Positions 53,749 through 61,969 of a DNA stretch of 64,000 nt are shown piece by piece; the stretch's first letter is position 1; the number at the start of each line of letters is the position of its first letter. The stretch is from Actinopolyspora mortivallis DSM 44261. GTDB taxonomy: Bacteria; Actinomycetota; Actinomycetes; Mycobacteriales; Pseudonocardiaceae. A program made the translations under genes and the position numbers. The notes beneath the pieces are model-generated. The model was not told where the DNA came from. It worked only from the letters and a program-made list of their open reading frames with translations, and did not search any database. Location of the stretch: contig NZ_KB913024.1 in the NCBI RefSeq assembly GCF_000384035.1, forward strand, positions 945,655 through 1,009,654, in the 5' to 3' direction.

Positions 53749-54990
53749 TCAGGAGGCCTCCCGCAGGGCGGCCGTGATCCCGGAGGCGGTCAGCTCGATC
53801 TGCCACTGCCGGGCGCCGGACTCCCGGAGGAACCGCACGACCTCCGTCTCCTCCACCACCGCCGGTGGCTGCCAGCACAGTCTACGGACCACCTCGGGCA
53901 GCAGCAGATTCTCCACCGGAACGGTGTTCGCCTCGGCGATTCCGTTCAGCACCTCGCGTACCGCGCTCAGCCTGGCGGCCGCCGCCGGATCCCGTTCGGA
54001 CCACCTGTTGGTCGCGGGCGGTCCGTCGTGGGCCGGGGAGACCTCGGGGAGTCGGTCGTCGGGCAGAGCCTGGGCCTCCTCCAGGGCCTCGAACCACTGG
54101 GAGGCCCGCCTGCGTTGTTGTTTGCCCCCGAACACCGGCAGCGCGACCAGTTCCTCACGAGTACGCGGGTTCTGCTGGGCGGCCTGGATGATCGCCTTGT
54201 CGGGCAGCACCCGCCCCGGAGCAAGGTCCCGACGTCGGGCCACCTCGTCCCGCGCCAGCCACAGCGCACGCACCCGAGCGAGCTGACGCGGGTCGCGCAG
54301 TCGGTGTATCCCCGAGGTGCGCCGCCACGGTTCGGGACGCGGAGCCGGGGGAGGGGCCGTCCGCACGGCTTCGAACTCCTGCAACGCCCAGTCGAGCTTG
54401 CCCTGCCTGTCCAGTTCCTCCCACAGGGCGGCACGCAGCTCCACGAGCAGCTCCACGTCGAGGGCGGCGTAGGCCAGCAGGTTGCGCGGTAACGGTCGAC
54501 GGGACCAGTCCGCGGCCCCGTGGCCCTTCTCCAACCGGTAGGACAGCAGCCGCTCGGCGAGAGCCCCGAGGGAGACACGTTCGTAACCGGCCAGCCGCGC
54601 CGCCAGTTCCGTGTCGAAGAGCTTCTTCGGGTACATGCCCAGCTCTGCCAGGCACGGCAAGTCCTGGGAAGCCGCGTGCAGTATCCATTCGGTCTCGTCC
54701 AGCGCTGTGACGAGCGGCCCCAGTTCCCCGGACAACGCGACCGGATCGATCAGCATCGTCCCCGTACCGTTCCGGCGCAGCTGCAGCAGGTATGCCCGCT
54801 GCGAGTACCGGTAGCCCGAGGCGCGTTCGGTGTCGATCGCGATCGGCCCGCTGCCCGCGGCTATCGCCGCCGCGGCGAGTCGCAGGGAACGGGGTTGCTC
54901 GACGACGGGCGGCACCCCGCCCGAGGGACGTGTCAGCAGGACCGGTTCGGTTCGGTCCGGGTCGACGGAATCGGAGTGAACAGCATCCAC
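53749..54990 (-). CDS. RNase D-like 3'-5' exonuclease with HRDC domain
   Basis: 413 residues. DnaQ-fold exonuclease with DTERASGYRYSQRAYLLQL split (Exo I, DTE rather than DxE), LHAASQDLPCL (Exo II) and YAALDVELLVEL (Exo III); HRDC domain (~215-295, ALWLARDEVARRRDL). It trims 3' ends of RNA. GTG 54990 is preferred: GGGAG precedes it and TATCGT (55005-55000) is a possible -10. ATG 55074, 4 nt past the regulator stop, is the alternative. Confidence 0.9.
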   Translation of the reverse strand: MDAVHSDSVDPDRTEPVLLTRPSGGVPPVVEQPRSLRLAAAAIAAGSGPIAIDTERASGYRYSQRAYLLQLRRNGTGTMLIDPVALSGELGPLVTALDETEWILHAASQDLPCLAELGMYPKKLFDTELAARLAGYERVSLGALAERLLSYRLEKGHGAADWSRRPLPRNLLAYAALDVELLVELRAALWEELDRQGKLDWALQEFEAVRTAPPPAPRPEPWRRTSGIHRLRDPRQLARVRALWLARDEVARRRDLAPGRVLPDKAIIQAAQQNPRTREELVALPVFGGKQQRRRASQWFEALEEAQALPDDRLPEVSPAHDGPPATNRWSERDPAAAARLSAVREVLNGIAEANTVPVENLLLPEVVRRLCWQPPAVVEETEVVRFLRESGARQWQIELTASGITAALREAS

Positions 54991-55078
54991 GGCTCCCAGA
55001 CGATACGTCCCTCTATCGACTGAGGGGACCAAACGGTCCGATTTTCGTCGGTCCCGGACCGAACCGGTGTTCATTCGG

Positions 55079-55795
55079 TCATCGAATCACCCCGGCACGC
55101 ATCGCCAAGGCGACCATCTGCGCGCGATCACCGGTACCCAACTTGCGCCCGATCCGCGACAGGTGACTCTTCACCGTGAGCGCGGACAAATTGAGGGTTT
55201 CGCCGATCTCTTTGTTGGATCGGCCGTCGGCCACCAGTTGCAGTACTTCGATCTCCCGAGCGGACAGCTCACGAGGTGTGTTGTCGGTACCGGGAACCCT
55301 GGTACCGGCGGCCAGCACCGGAGCCACGTTCGGGTCGGCGTAGACCCCGCCGTCGAGTACGCGGCGCACCCCGTCCGTCACGACCGTCGGTGAGGCCGAT
55401 TTCAGCAGGTAGGCCTGTGCCCCTGCCTGGAAAGCGGCCCTGACCGCGTACGGGTCGTCGGAGGAGGCGAGCACCACTATTCGCGGCCAACCCTGGCTAC
55501 GTAATTCCGTAACCAGGTCTACGCCTGTCCCGTCCGGCAGCCCCAAATCGAGCACTGCTAGATCGCACGGGCCCGTGGCCAAGGCGCGTGCCTTGGCCTC
55601 GGCCATTGATGCGGCTTCGTGCACCGTGCCGGCTCCCATCTGCAGCAGCCGGGAGGAGATGGCCTCCCGGAGCAGCGGATGGTCGTCCACCACGAGCACC
55701 GTGAACAGCTCTTCCCGCGGATGCGGAACCATGTTCGCCGGCAGTGTGCCGGCTGGCGTGGTACGAGCGGCCTGACCTAAGCCGACGGCAGCCAC
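55079..55795 (-). CDS. NarL/LuxR-family response regulator
   Basis: 238 residues. An extra ~25-residue N-terminus, then the receiver domain (LFTVLVVDDHPLLREA, phospho-acceptor Asp in AVLDLGLPDGTG, Lys in YLLKSASPT) and a LuxR-type HTH (LSAREIEVLQLVADGRSNKEI split). No histidine kinase is adjacent, so it is an orphan regulator. GTG 55795 has GGGAGG 8 nt upstream. RNase D-like gene follows on the same strand. Confidence 0.92.
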   Translation of the reverse strand: MAAVGLGQAARTTPAGTLPANMVPHPREELFTVLVVDDHPLLREAISSRLLQMGAGTVHEAASMAEAKARALATGPCDLAVLDLGLPDGTGVDLVTELRSQGWPRIVVLASSDDPYAVRAAFQAGAQAYLLKSASPTVVTDGVRRVLDGGVYADPNVAPVLAAGTRVPGTDNTPRELSAREIEVLQLVADGRSNKEIGETLNLSALTVKSHLSRIGRKLGTGDRAQMVALAMRAGVIR

Positions 55796-56311
55796 GTCAC
55801 TACCTCCCTGGAGTCGGTCGTGCCCCCCGACCGGCACCGGGACTCTCGGCCAATCAGCCGCGCCACTGATCGACCGAAAGTGGTGTCGTTCAAGTTGTAG
55901 CGTAACCGTCTGAGCGGATTATGGGGACGATCAAACGGGTATGTATCCCGATCGAGTTGCCTTCGCTGTGACGCTTACTACTTCTTTTGGGTGGAATTTG
56001 GAAACAGTGTTAACGCCGCTGCGTGTTCAATCGATACAGGATTTTTCGGAGCCGTCCCGGACGGTCCTTCGCCCGGGGCTCGGCCGGAGGATCGGGATCT
56101 GGGCTCCGTCGCGGCGGGGTGGAGTGAGATGTCCGGCCACTGTTGCCGATTTTCCCGTTCGGGAGCCGGTTTCCCGGATCCCGGGAAATATGCGGCGATG
56201 ACTGTTTCCTCGAGTGATGTTGTAGACGCAACTGTCATACCGCGAGAGAAGAGGGGGTGGGCCCCTCCTGGGAGAGGCCCCGGCCCGGCTCCGGGGGCCG
56301 GCGCGCGGACC
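55796..56311. other. Gene-free, relatively AT-rich region
   Basis: About 515 bp upstream of the regulator. GC drops at 55920-56060 and 56180-56240. A hairpin (GGGCC...GGCCC, 56262-56285) and CCGGCCC/GGGCCGG (near 56280-56303) follow the DUF3000 stop and may be its terminators. An 86-codon minus-strand frame (56238-55978) has no ribosome site or codon bias and is not called. Confidence 0.45.
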
Positions 56312-56875
56312 TCAGCTCGGAGGACGGTGTCCCGGCATGCGTACCCCCACCGGAGGCAGGCCCGCCGCGGAGGAGACCAGCTCGTGGAAAGCCCGCGCGT
56401 GGGCGGACAGCTCCTCGTCCGGTGGGGTCCAGGAGGCCCGCAGTTCCAGCTCGTGCTCCGGCTCCGGGGTAGCCAGCCGGCCGAATCCGGTGGAGGAGGA
56501 CAGTGTGACCGTCCCCCCGAGCGCCGTGTACGGGGCGTGACAGGAGCGCAACGCCCCCGTCAGCCAGGACCACCCGAGTTCGGAGGTCGCCCCGTCGTGG
56601 GCCAGGTCCCGGGGCAGGTCGGCACGCAGGTACACCACGAGGCGCAGCACCCCCTCCCACTCGGGCTGTCCGCTCGGATCGTGCAGCAGCACCAGCCGCG
56701 CGGTGGCCTCCGTGCCCCCCGGGCCACACGTCTCGGCTCCGAGCGCGTAGGTCCACGGGGCGAGGCGTTTCGGGGGACGGAGTTCGTCGAGTTCGATCTC
56801 CCCACGCGGCGAGGGGGACGTCAACGCGGCAACCGCGTCCCGAAAAACCAGGGGAATCGCCGACATATCGGTCAC
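56312..56875 (-). CDS. DUF3000 protein
   Basis: 187 residues. IPLVFRDAVAALTSP start, ELDELRPPKRLAPWTYALG, a WSWLTGALRSCHAPYTALGGTV split segment, and a PEHELELRASWTP strand. DUF3000, unknown function, conserved next to hemE and the RNase D-like gene in actinobacteria (Rv2680). GTG 56875 is chosen because TACAGT (56889-56884) sits 8 bp upstream, a leaderless layout; ATG 56938 would place the promoter inside the gene. Confidence 0.85.
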   Translation of the reverse strand: MTDMSAIPLVFRDAVAALTSPSPRGEIELDELRPPKRLAPWTYALGAETCGPGGTEATARLVLLHDPSGQPEWEGVLRLVVYLRADLPRDLAHDGATSELGWSWLTGALRSCHAPYTALGGTVTLSSSTGFGRLATPEPEHELELRASWTPPDEELSAHARAFHELVSSAAGLPPVGVRMPGHRPPS

Positions 56876-57229
56876 GGCACGTAACTGTAAGCCCACCTCG
56901 CCTCCGGTCGTCCGCGCCACGCCGTGGATCATCCACAAGTTCCTTCGAACGAAGTCGGATCCTCACGCAACGGTGCGGTATGTGTCCCGAGTGTGACCGG
57001 CCACCACAGGACCGGCCGACTCTCCCGGGTGCGCGGCGTGCGAACATGACCTCGGAACCGTCGTCACGGATCCGCGCCGCCGGTGGCGGAGTGGTTCGTT
57101 CCGGTCCGCTCGCCGTCCGCTCCGGCGCGACCGGTCGGGCTGCCACACCGCCCGCCACGGACGTGCGGCCCCGCACACCATCCGGGCGTGATCCCACGCC
57201 CGCCAGTCCCTCCGACCCGGGGAGTTTTC
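56876..57229. promoter_or_regulatory. Divergent promoter region of the DUF3000 gene and hemE
   Basis: 354 bp with no gene. TACAGT (56889-56884, minus) is the DUF3000 -10. CTTCGAACGAAG (56944-56955) is a short inverted repeat. The hemE promoter is not clear; its ribosome site GGGGAG is at 57219-57224. Confidence 0.4.
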
Positions 57230-58330
57230 ATGAGCCTTCCCGCGAACGCGTCGAACCGCCGTCGGCTCGACGACGCGCCGTTGCTCGTGGCCGCACGTGG
57301 GGGCACACCGGCGCAGACCCCGGTGTGGTTCATGCGTCAGGCGGGGCGCTCGTTGCCCGAGTACCGCAGAGCCAGGGAAGGGGTGCCGATGCTGCGCGCC
57401 TGCCTCACCCCGGAGCTGGTCTGTGAGATAACACTACAGCCCGTGCGCAGGCACGGCGTGGACGCGGCGATCCTGTTCAGCGACATCGTGCTCCCGCTGT
57501 ACGCCTCCGGGGTGGAGCTGGACATCGTCGCGGGGACCGGTCCGGTGGTCAACCACCCGGTGCGCGGGGCGGCCGACGTGGCCGCGCTGCCGGGCCTGCG
57601 CGCCGAGCAGGTGCACGGGGTGGGCGAGGCGGTGCGACTGCTGGTCCACGAGCTGGGCGAGACCCCGTTGATCGGTTTCGCCGGCGCCCCGTTCACGCTG
57701 GCCTCCTATCTGGTCGAGGGAGGTCCCAGCCGCAACCACGAGCGGACCAAGGCCCTGATGCGCTCCGAGCCGGAAACCTGGCACGCGTTGCTCGGCAAGC
57801 TCGCCGAGAACACCCTCGAGTTCCTGAGGGTGCAGCTCGACGCGGGCGTGGACGCGGTCCAGCTGTTCGACTCCTGGGCCGGAGCGCTCTCCCCACACGA
57901 CTACGCCACCTACGTGCGCCCGCACACCGACAGGATCCTGCGGGGAGTGGCCGAGTACACCGACGACCGGGTTCCCCGCATCCACTTCGGGGTCGGCACG
58001 GGAGAACTGCTCGGTTCCATGTGGGAGTGCGGGGCCAGCGTGCTCGGGGTGGACTGGCGCGTGCCGCTGGACCGCGCGGTGCGGCGGCTCACCCCGATGG
58101 GAGGCGAGCCGCCCGTCGTGCAGGGCAACCTCGATCCGGCCGTGCTGTTCGCCGACTGGGAGTCCGTGCGGAGTGAGGTGGACCGCATCCTCGCCGAGGG
58201 GCGTTCCGCCGGTGGGCACGTGTTCAACCTCGGACACGGGGTGCTGCCCGACACCGACCCGGACGTGCTCACCGGCATCGTCGAGTACGTGCACTCCGTG
58301 AGTCGCACGGCCCGGCTGGACCACGCATGA
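57230..58330 (+). CDS. hemE: Uroporphyrinogen decarboxylase HemE
   Basis: 366 residues. It decarboxylates the four acetate chains of uroporphyrinogen III to coproporphyrinogen [19 protein letters not shown], the [10 protein letters not shown] substrate loop (its Asp being catalytic), [23 protein letters not shown] and [10 protein letters not shown] are all present. ATG 57230 has GGGGAG upstream. It overlaps hemG by 4 bp (ATGA). Confidence 0.97.
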   Translation: MSLPANASNRRRLDDAPLLVAARGGTPAQTPVWFMRQAGRSLPEYRRAREGVPMLRACLTPELVCEITLQPVRRHGVDAAILFSDIVLPLYASGVELDIVAGTGPVVNHPVRGAADVAALPGLRAEQVHGVGEAVRLLVHELGETPLIGFAGAPFTLASYLVEGGPSRNHERTKALMRSEPETWHALLGKLAENTLEFLRVQLDAGVDAVQLFDSWAGALSPHDYATYVRPHTDRILRGVAEYTDDRVPRIHFGVGTGELLGSMWECGASVLGVDWRVPLDRAVRRLTPMGGEPPVVQGNLDPAVLFADWESVRSEVDRILAEGRSAGGHVFNLGHGVLPDTDPDVLTGIVEYVHSVSRTARLDHA

Positions 58331-59736
58331 GTCGTGTGGCCGTGGTGGGGGGTGGAGTCTCCGGTCTGACCGCCGCCCACCGTCTGCGCACCCTGCTGGG
58401 CCCCGAGGCGGAGATCGTCGTCGTCGACCGGGCGAACCGGCTCGGAGGAAAACTGTACACGCACCGGATCGCGGGTAGCGGCTACGACCTCGGGGCGGAG
58501 GCCTTCCTGGCCCGGCGGCCCGAGGTGCTCCGACTGGCCGAGGAGCTGGGACTCGACTCGGAGCTGGTGTACCCGAGCGGCGCCTCGGCGCGGATCCGGG
58601 CGGGTGGACACACCCTTCCGCTGCCGAGCGGGATGTTCATGGGGGTGCCCACCTCGGCCGAGGCGGTGCGTTCCGTGCTGTCCCCCGAGGGGTGTCGGCA
58701 CGTCGAACGTGAGACCGAACTCCCCCCACCGAGGTGGGAGGGCACCGACGTCTCCGTGGGCGAGCTGCTGCGCTCCAGGTTCGGTGCCGAGGTGGTGGAA
58801 CGCCTGGTGGAACCCCTGCTCGGTGGGGTCTACGGCGGATCCGCCGACGACCTGGGACTGCGCGCGACGATGCCCGCCCTGGCCGAGGCGCTGGACGCGG
58901 GGGCGCCTTCGCTGACCGAAGCGGCCGGCAGGGCCGCACCCGCCCCGTCCTCCGCGACCGGGCAGCGCCCCCCGGTGTTCGGCGCTTTCACGCACGGTTA
59001 CGACACCCTGGTGCGCGGACTGGCGGAACGGGCGCGGGCCACGGTCGAACTGGGACTTCCCGTGCGGGAACTGCACCGCTCCGGCGGGAGCTGGGAGCTG
59101 GTCGTGGGCGGCGCCCACCGGCCCCGGACGTTGACGACCGACGCGGTGGTGCTGGCCGTGCCCCCACCGGCGGCCCGGGACCTGCTCTCCGAGGTGGCTC
59201 CGGAGGCCTCCGTCGGTTTCGGACGGATCAGACAGGCCTCCATGGCCGTGGTCGGCATGGCGCTGCCCGCCGGGGTGGAACCGCCGAGCGCCTCCGGAAC
59301 GTTGGTGGCCCGTGGGGAACGGCACTCCGACGGCACGCCCTTCACGGCGAAGGCCTTCACCTTCTCCAGCACCAAGTGGCCGCACCTGCGCGGCAGTGGC
59401 GGCCAGCCGCTCGTGCGGGCCTCGGTGGGCCGAGGGGATCCGGCCGAGCTGCGCGGAAGCGACGCCGAACTGCTGCGGCTGGTGCGCGCCGATCTGGCCG
59501 AGCTGACCGGGATCACGGCGGAACCGGTCGAGACGGTCGTGACGCGCTGGGGAGGAGGAATTCCCCAGTACGGCGTCGGTCACACGGAGACGGTCGCCGC
59601 CGTGGAGGAGGCCGTGAACCGGCTACCCGGCCTCGCCGTCGCGGGGGCGGCGTTGCACGGGGTGGGGGTTCCGGCGTGTGTGGGAACCGGCGAGGCGGCC
59701 GCGCGGCGGATCGCCGGGCAGCTGTCCCGTGACTGA
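58327..59736 (+). CDS. hemG: Coproporphyrinogen III oxidase / protoporphyrinogen oxidase, HemG/HemY (CgoX) type
   Basis: 469 residues. FAD-binding [13 protein letters not shown] (residues 8-20), the acidic end of strand 2 in [11 protein letters not shown], a substrate domain with [16 protein letters not shown], and the C-terminal FAD segment [22 protein letters not shown] split. In actinobacteria this enzyme oxidises coproporphyrinogen III to coproporphyrin III. Coupled to hemE (ATGA). Confidence 0.95.
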   Translation: MSRVAVVGGGVSGLTAAHRLRTLLGPEAEIVVVDRANRLGGKLYTHRIAGSGYDLGAEAFLARRPEVLRLAEELGLDSELVYPSGASARIRAGGHTLPLPSGMFMGVPTSAEAVRSVLSPEGCRHVERETELPPPRWEGTDVSVGELLRSRFGAEVVERLVEPLLGGVYGGSADDLGLRATMPALAEALDAGAPSLTEAAGRAAPAPSSATGQRPPVFGAFTHGYDTLVRGLAERARATVELGLPVRELHRSGGSWELVVGGAHRPRTLTTDAVVLAVPPPAARDLLSEVAPEASVGFGRIRQASMAVVGMALPAGVEPPSASGTLVARGERHSDGTPFTAKAFTFSSTKWPHLRGSGGQPLVRASVGRGDPAELRGSDAELLRLVRADLAELTGITAEPVETVVTRWGGGIPQYGVGHTETVAAVEEAVNRLPGLAVAGAALHGVGVPACVGTGEAAARRIAGQLSRD

Positions 59737-59778
59737 CCTCTCCACGGCGGGCGTTCCGCGCGGTGGCAGACTGAGGGC

Positions 59779-60477
59779 ATGGCCCGCCTGAACTACGCCG
59801 AGCTGAACGAGACGATCCGCTACGCCATGTGGTCGGTGTTCCGGGTGCGCCCCGGGGAACTGCCCGAGGACAGGGAGAAGGCGGCGTCCGCGACCAAGGA
59901 GTTCCTGGAGGGGCTGGAGGACTCCTCCGGCGTCGTGGTGCGCGGTGTCTACGACGTGTCCGGACTGCGGGCGGACGCGGACTTCATGATCTGGTGGCAC
60001 GCTCCGCGCGTGGAGGATGTGCAGGCGGCCTACACGGCCTTCCGGCGGGAGACCCCGCTGGGGCGCGCGAGCGATCCGGTGTGGAGCAATGTGGCGGTGC
60101 ACCGGCCCGCCGAGTTCAACAAGAGTCACGTCCCGGCCTTCATCGCGGGGGAGGAGCCCCGGGCCTACGTGTGCGTCTACCCCTTCGTCCGTTCCTACGA
60201 GTGGTACCTGCTGCCGGACGACGAGCGCAGGGACATGCTCGTGGAGCACGGCAAGGAAGCGCGGGACTACCCGGACGTGCGCGCCAACACCGTCCCGGCC
60301 TTCGCGCTGGGCGACTACGAGTGGATCCTCTCCTTCGAGGCGGACGAGCTGTACCGCCTGGTCGACCTGATGCGTCACCTGCGGGGGACCCAGGCCCGGC
60401 TGCACGTCCGTGAGGAGACCCCTTTCTACACCGGTCCCCGGGTGGACGTGGAACAGCTGCTCACCCGGTTGCCCTGA
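59779..60477 (+). CDS. hemQ: Coproheme decarboxylase HemQ (ChdC)
   Basis: 232 residues, chlorite-dismutase fold. It decarboxylates coproheme to heme b, the last step of the coproporphyrin-dependent pathway. [42 protein letters not shown] (the catalytic Tyr region) and [12 protein letters not shown] (the axial His) are present. ATG 59779; CAGACT (59767-59772) 6 bp upstream is a weak leaderless -10. Ferrochelatase (hemH) is not in the window. Confidence 0.95.
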   Translation: MARLNYAELNETIRYAMWSVFRVRPGELPEDREKAASATKEFLEGLEDSSGVVVRGVYDVSGLRADADFMIWWHAPRVEDVQAAYTAFRRETPLGRASDPVWSNVAVHRPAEFNKSHVPAFIAGEEPRAYVCVYPFVRSYEWYLLPDDERRDMLVEHGKEARDYPDVRANTVPAFALGDYEWILSFEADELYRLVDLMRHLRGTQARLHVREETPFYTGPRVDVEQLLTRLP

Positions 60478-60518
60478 ACCCCGAGGTCTCCCCGTGCCGG
60501 CCTCGTCGGACGGGTGCG

Positions 60519-60812
60519 GGACGTTTCGACCTGGTCGTCTTCGACCCCCCGTTCCGCTGGTTCCCCGCCAGGGACCTGGCGGAAAGGGCCACCACCGACC
60601 CCGGATACCGGGCGTTGACCGCGTTCTTCGACCGGGGCCGGGACCATCTCACCCGGCGGGGCCGGATGCTGGTCCTCTTCGGCCCCTCCGGGGATCTCGA
60701 CTTCCTCCGGGAGCTCGCCGCCCGGCGGGACTTCACGGTCGAGACGGTGGCCGGGGTCACCGTCCTCGGGCGGGAGGAGTCGGTTTCCTACTACACCTTC
60801 CGGATGAGCTGA
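60519..60812 (+). pseudogene. C-terminal remnant of a class I SAM-dependent methyltransferase
   Basis: The frame reads RFDLVVFDPPFRWFPARDL, then GYRALTAFFDRGRDHLTRRGRMLVLFG split, and ends ESVSYYTFRMS. DPPF is catalytic motif IV of methyltransferases and the rest matches the C-terminal half of that fold. No in-frame ATG/GTG/TTG precedes TTG 60615, and the SAM-binding half (motif I) is absent: hemQ ends at 60477. It looks like a gene cut down by deletion. Codon bias remains high, so the loss may be recent or the fragment may still be expressed from a non-standard start. Confidence 0.55.
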
Positions 60813-60828
60813 GAGCGGACACCCCGGG

Positions 60829-61260
60829 TCATGTCCCGGAGTCGCTGTCCACCAGGCGCAACGCGACCGAGTTGATGCAGTAGCGCTGGTCGGTGGGCGT
60901 GGGATAGCCCTCGCCCTCGAAGACGTGGCCCAAGTGGCTGTGGCAGGAGGCGCAGAGCACCTCGACCCGGATCATGCCGTGCGAGCGGTCCTCGCGCAGC
61001 AGCACCGCGTCCGAGTCGGCCGGATCCCAGAACGAGGGCCATCCACAGTGCGAGTCGAACTTGGTGGAGCTGCGGAAGAGCTCGGCCCCACAGGCCCGGC
61101 ACTCGTAGACACCCTCGCTCTTCTCGTGGACGTACTCCCCGCTGTAGGGGCGTTCGGTCGCGCCTTCGCGCAGTACCGCGTACTCCTCGGGAGCCAGCTG
61201 CTCCCGCCACTGTTGTTCGGACTTGGCGACGCTGGGAGTGGTTCCCGTTACCGGATCCAT
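60829..61260 (-). CDS. msrB: Peptide-methionine (R)-S-oxide reductase MsrB
   Basis: 143 residues. It reduces methionine-R-sulfoxide. Two zinc-binding CxxC pairs (YECRACG, CASCH), HCGWPSFW and the catalytic RYCINSVAL cysteine are intact. ATG 61260 is preferred; TATCGT (61272-61267) 6 bp upstream makes it probably leaderless. Longer frames start inside that promoter. Confidence 0.96.
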   Translation of the reverse strand: MDPVTGTTPSVAKSEQQWREQLAPEEYAVLREGATERPYSGEYVHEKSEGVYECRACGAELFRSSTKFDSHCGWPSFWDPADSDAVLLREDRSHGMIRVEVLCASCHSHLGHVFEGEGYPTPTDQRYCINSVALRLVDSDSGT

Positions 61261-61266
61261 ACCCCC

Positions 61267-61272
61267 ACGATA
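61267..61272 (-). promoter_or_regulatory. -10 hexamer TATCGT of msrB, leaderless
   Basis: TATCGT on the minus strand ends 6 bp before ATG 61260. Confidence 0.5.
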
Positions 61273-61341
61273 ATCCTTCCGGGTGGCTCGCCGGTGCCGT
61301 GAGGTCACGGGAGGGAACCGGTGCGCCGTCGTCGCCCGGGG

Positions 61342-61641
61342 TCAGCTGGCGAACACGTACACCAGCACGTTCCACACGGTGAACCCCACCCCGAACAGGA
61401 TCAGGGCTACCACCAGGACCGCCAGCAGCCTGCGCTGTCCGCGCAGCCGGTTCGCGCTGTGCGCGAACTCCCCGACGCCACGCAGCATCCCCTCCACGGT
61501 CGCCCTGGAGTCGCAACGCTCCATGCGGTCGAGATGCGCGGCGAACTCCCTGGTCTCGGGGTCATGCGGGTCCAGTCCGACCAGGTCCTCGGCGAAACGG
61601 CCGGCCGGCTCGTCCGGTTCACCGTGCTCGGCACGTGGCAT
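61342..61641 (-). CDS. Small conserved membrane protein
   Basis: 99 residues. A soluble, charged N-terminal two-thirds (DPETREFAAHLDRMERCDS split, VEGMLRGVGEFAHSANRLRGQ) and one C-terminal helix (LLAVLVVALILFGVGFTVW), so tail-anchored with the bulk in the cytosol. No function is recognised. ATG 61641 has TACCGT (61653-61648) 6 bp upstream, implying a leaderless transcript. It is divergent from the Cys-rich peptide gene. Confidence 0.75.
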   Translation of the reverse strand: MPRAEHGEPDEPAGRFAEDLVGLDPHDPETREFAAHLDRMERCDSRATVEGMLRGVGEFAHSANRLRGQRRLLAVLVVALILFGVGFTVWNVLVYVFAS

Positions 61642-61647
61642 GGCAAC

Positions 61648-61653
61648 ACGGTA
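61648..61653 (-). promoter_or_regulatory. -10 hexamer TACCGT of the small membrane protein gene, leaderless
   Basis: TACCGT on the minus strand is 6 bp before ATG 61641, the same layout as msrB. Confidence 0.5.
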
Positions 61654-61723
61654 ACCCGCCGTGCCAGTCCGTGCGTGACTTTCACCCGGGAGTCGTCACG
61701 GGGTCCTGGTGGCGAAAGAGCGG

Positions 61724-61729
61724 TATCCT
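61724..61729 (+). promoter_or_regulatory. Candidate -10 (TATCCT) of the Cys-rich peptide gene
   Basis: TATCCT predicts transcription from about 61736, with a ~69-nt leader to ATG 61805. The -35 is not clear. Confidence 0.4.
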
Positions 61730-61804
61730 CCTTCCGGCGGTATTCCCGGCTGTCCGTCGGGGGCAGGATCCCTCGGTGGAAGTTCCTGCGATCGGGAGGC
61801 CGTC

Positions 61805-61909
61805 ATGGAACAGACAGCAGTGCACTCCACCATCGAGACACACTTCGGCGGTTGCGGTTGCTGCAGCAGCTGCAGCGGACCGTCCTGCGGGTGTTGCAGC
61901 AGCTGCTGA
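61805..61909 (+). CDS. 34-residue cysteine-rich peptide with Gly-Gly and two CGCCSSC blocks
   Basis: The N-terminal 16 residues (MEQTAVHSTIETHFGG) have no cysteine and end in Gly-Gly; the last 18 residues are CGCCSSC-SGPS-CGCCSSC, eight Cys and six Ser. ATG 61805 has GGGAGG 5 nt upstream (61794-61799). A candidate promoter lies upstream and a 15-bp hairpin directly downstream, so this is a free-standing gene. The layout resembles a RiPP precursor (leader, double glycine, Ser/Cys core as in thiazole/oxazole peptides). A metal-binding peptide is equally possible: eight thiols in CxCC and CxxC spacing. No cyclodehydratase, lanthipeptide or radical-SAM enzyme is in the window. I do not recognise the family. 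Confidence 0.6.
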   Translation: MEQTAVHSTIETHFGGCGCCSSCSGPSCGCCSSC

Positions 61910-61918
61910 CCGACACCC

Positions 61919-61954
61919 CTGTTCCGGGTCGGTGTCACCACCGGCCCGGAACAG
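61919..61954. terminator. Long hairpin after the Cys-rich peptide gene
   Basis: CTGTTCCGGG (61919-61928) pairs perfectly with CCCGGAACAG (61945-61954); inside, CGGTG/CACCG closes on a TCAC loop, with a T-G pair joining the two stems, for about 16 bp. It lies between the peptide stop (61909) and the convergent hydrolase stop (61970). No U-tract. Confidence 0.65.
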
Positions 61955-61969
61955 TCGTCTCGGGACCGC

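Noticed and set aside
55978-56238. 86-codon minus-strand frame upstream of the response regulator
   Set aside because: No Shine-Dalgarno, poor codon bias and no recognisable family.
57082-57094. GGTGGCGGAGTGG, resembling the 5' part of a tRNA-Leu/Ser
   Set aside because: No acceptor-stem partner, anticodon arm or T-loop (GTTCGA) follows within 90 bp.
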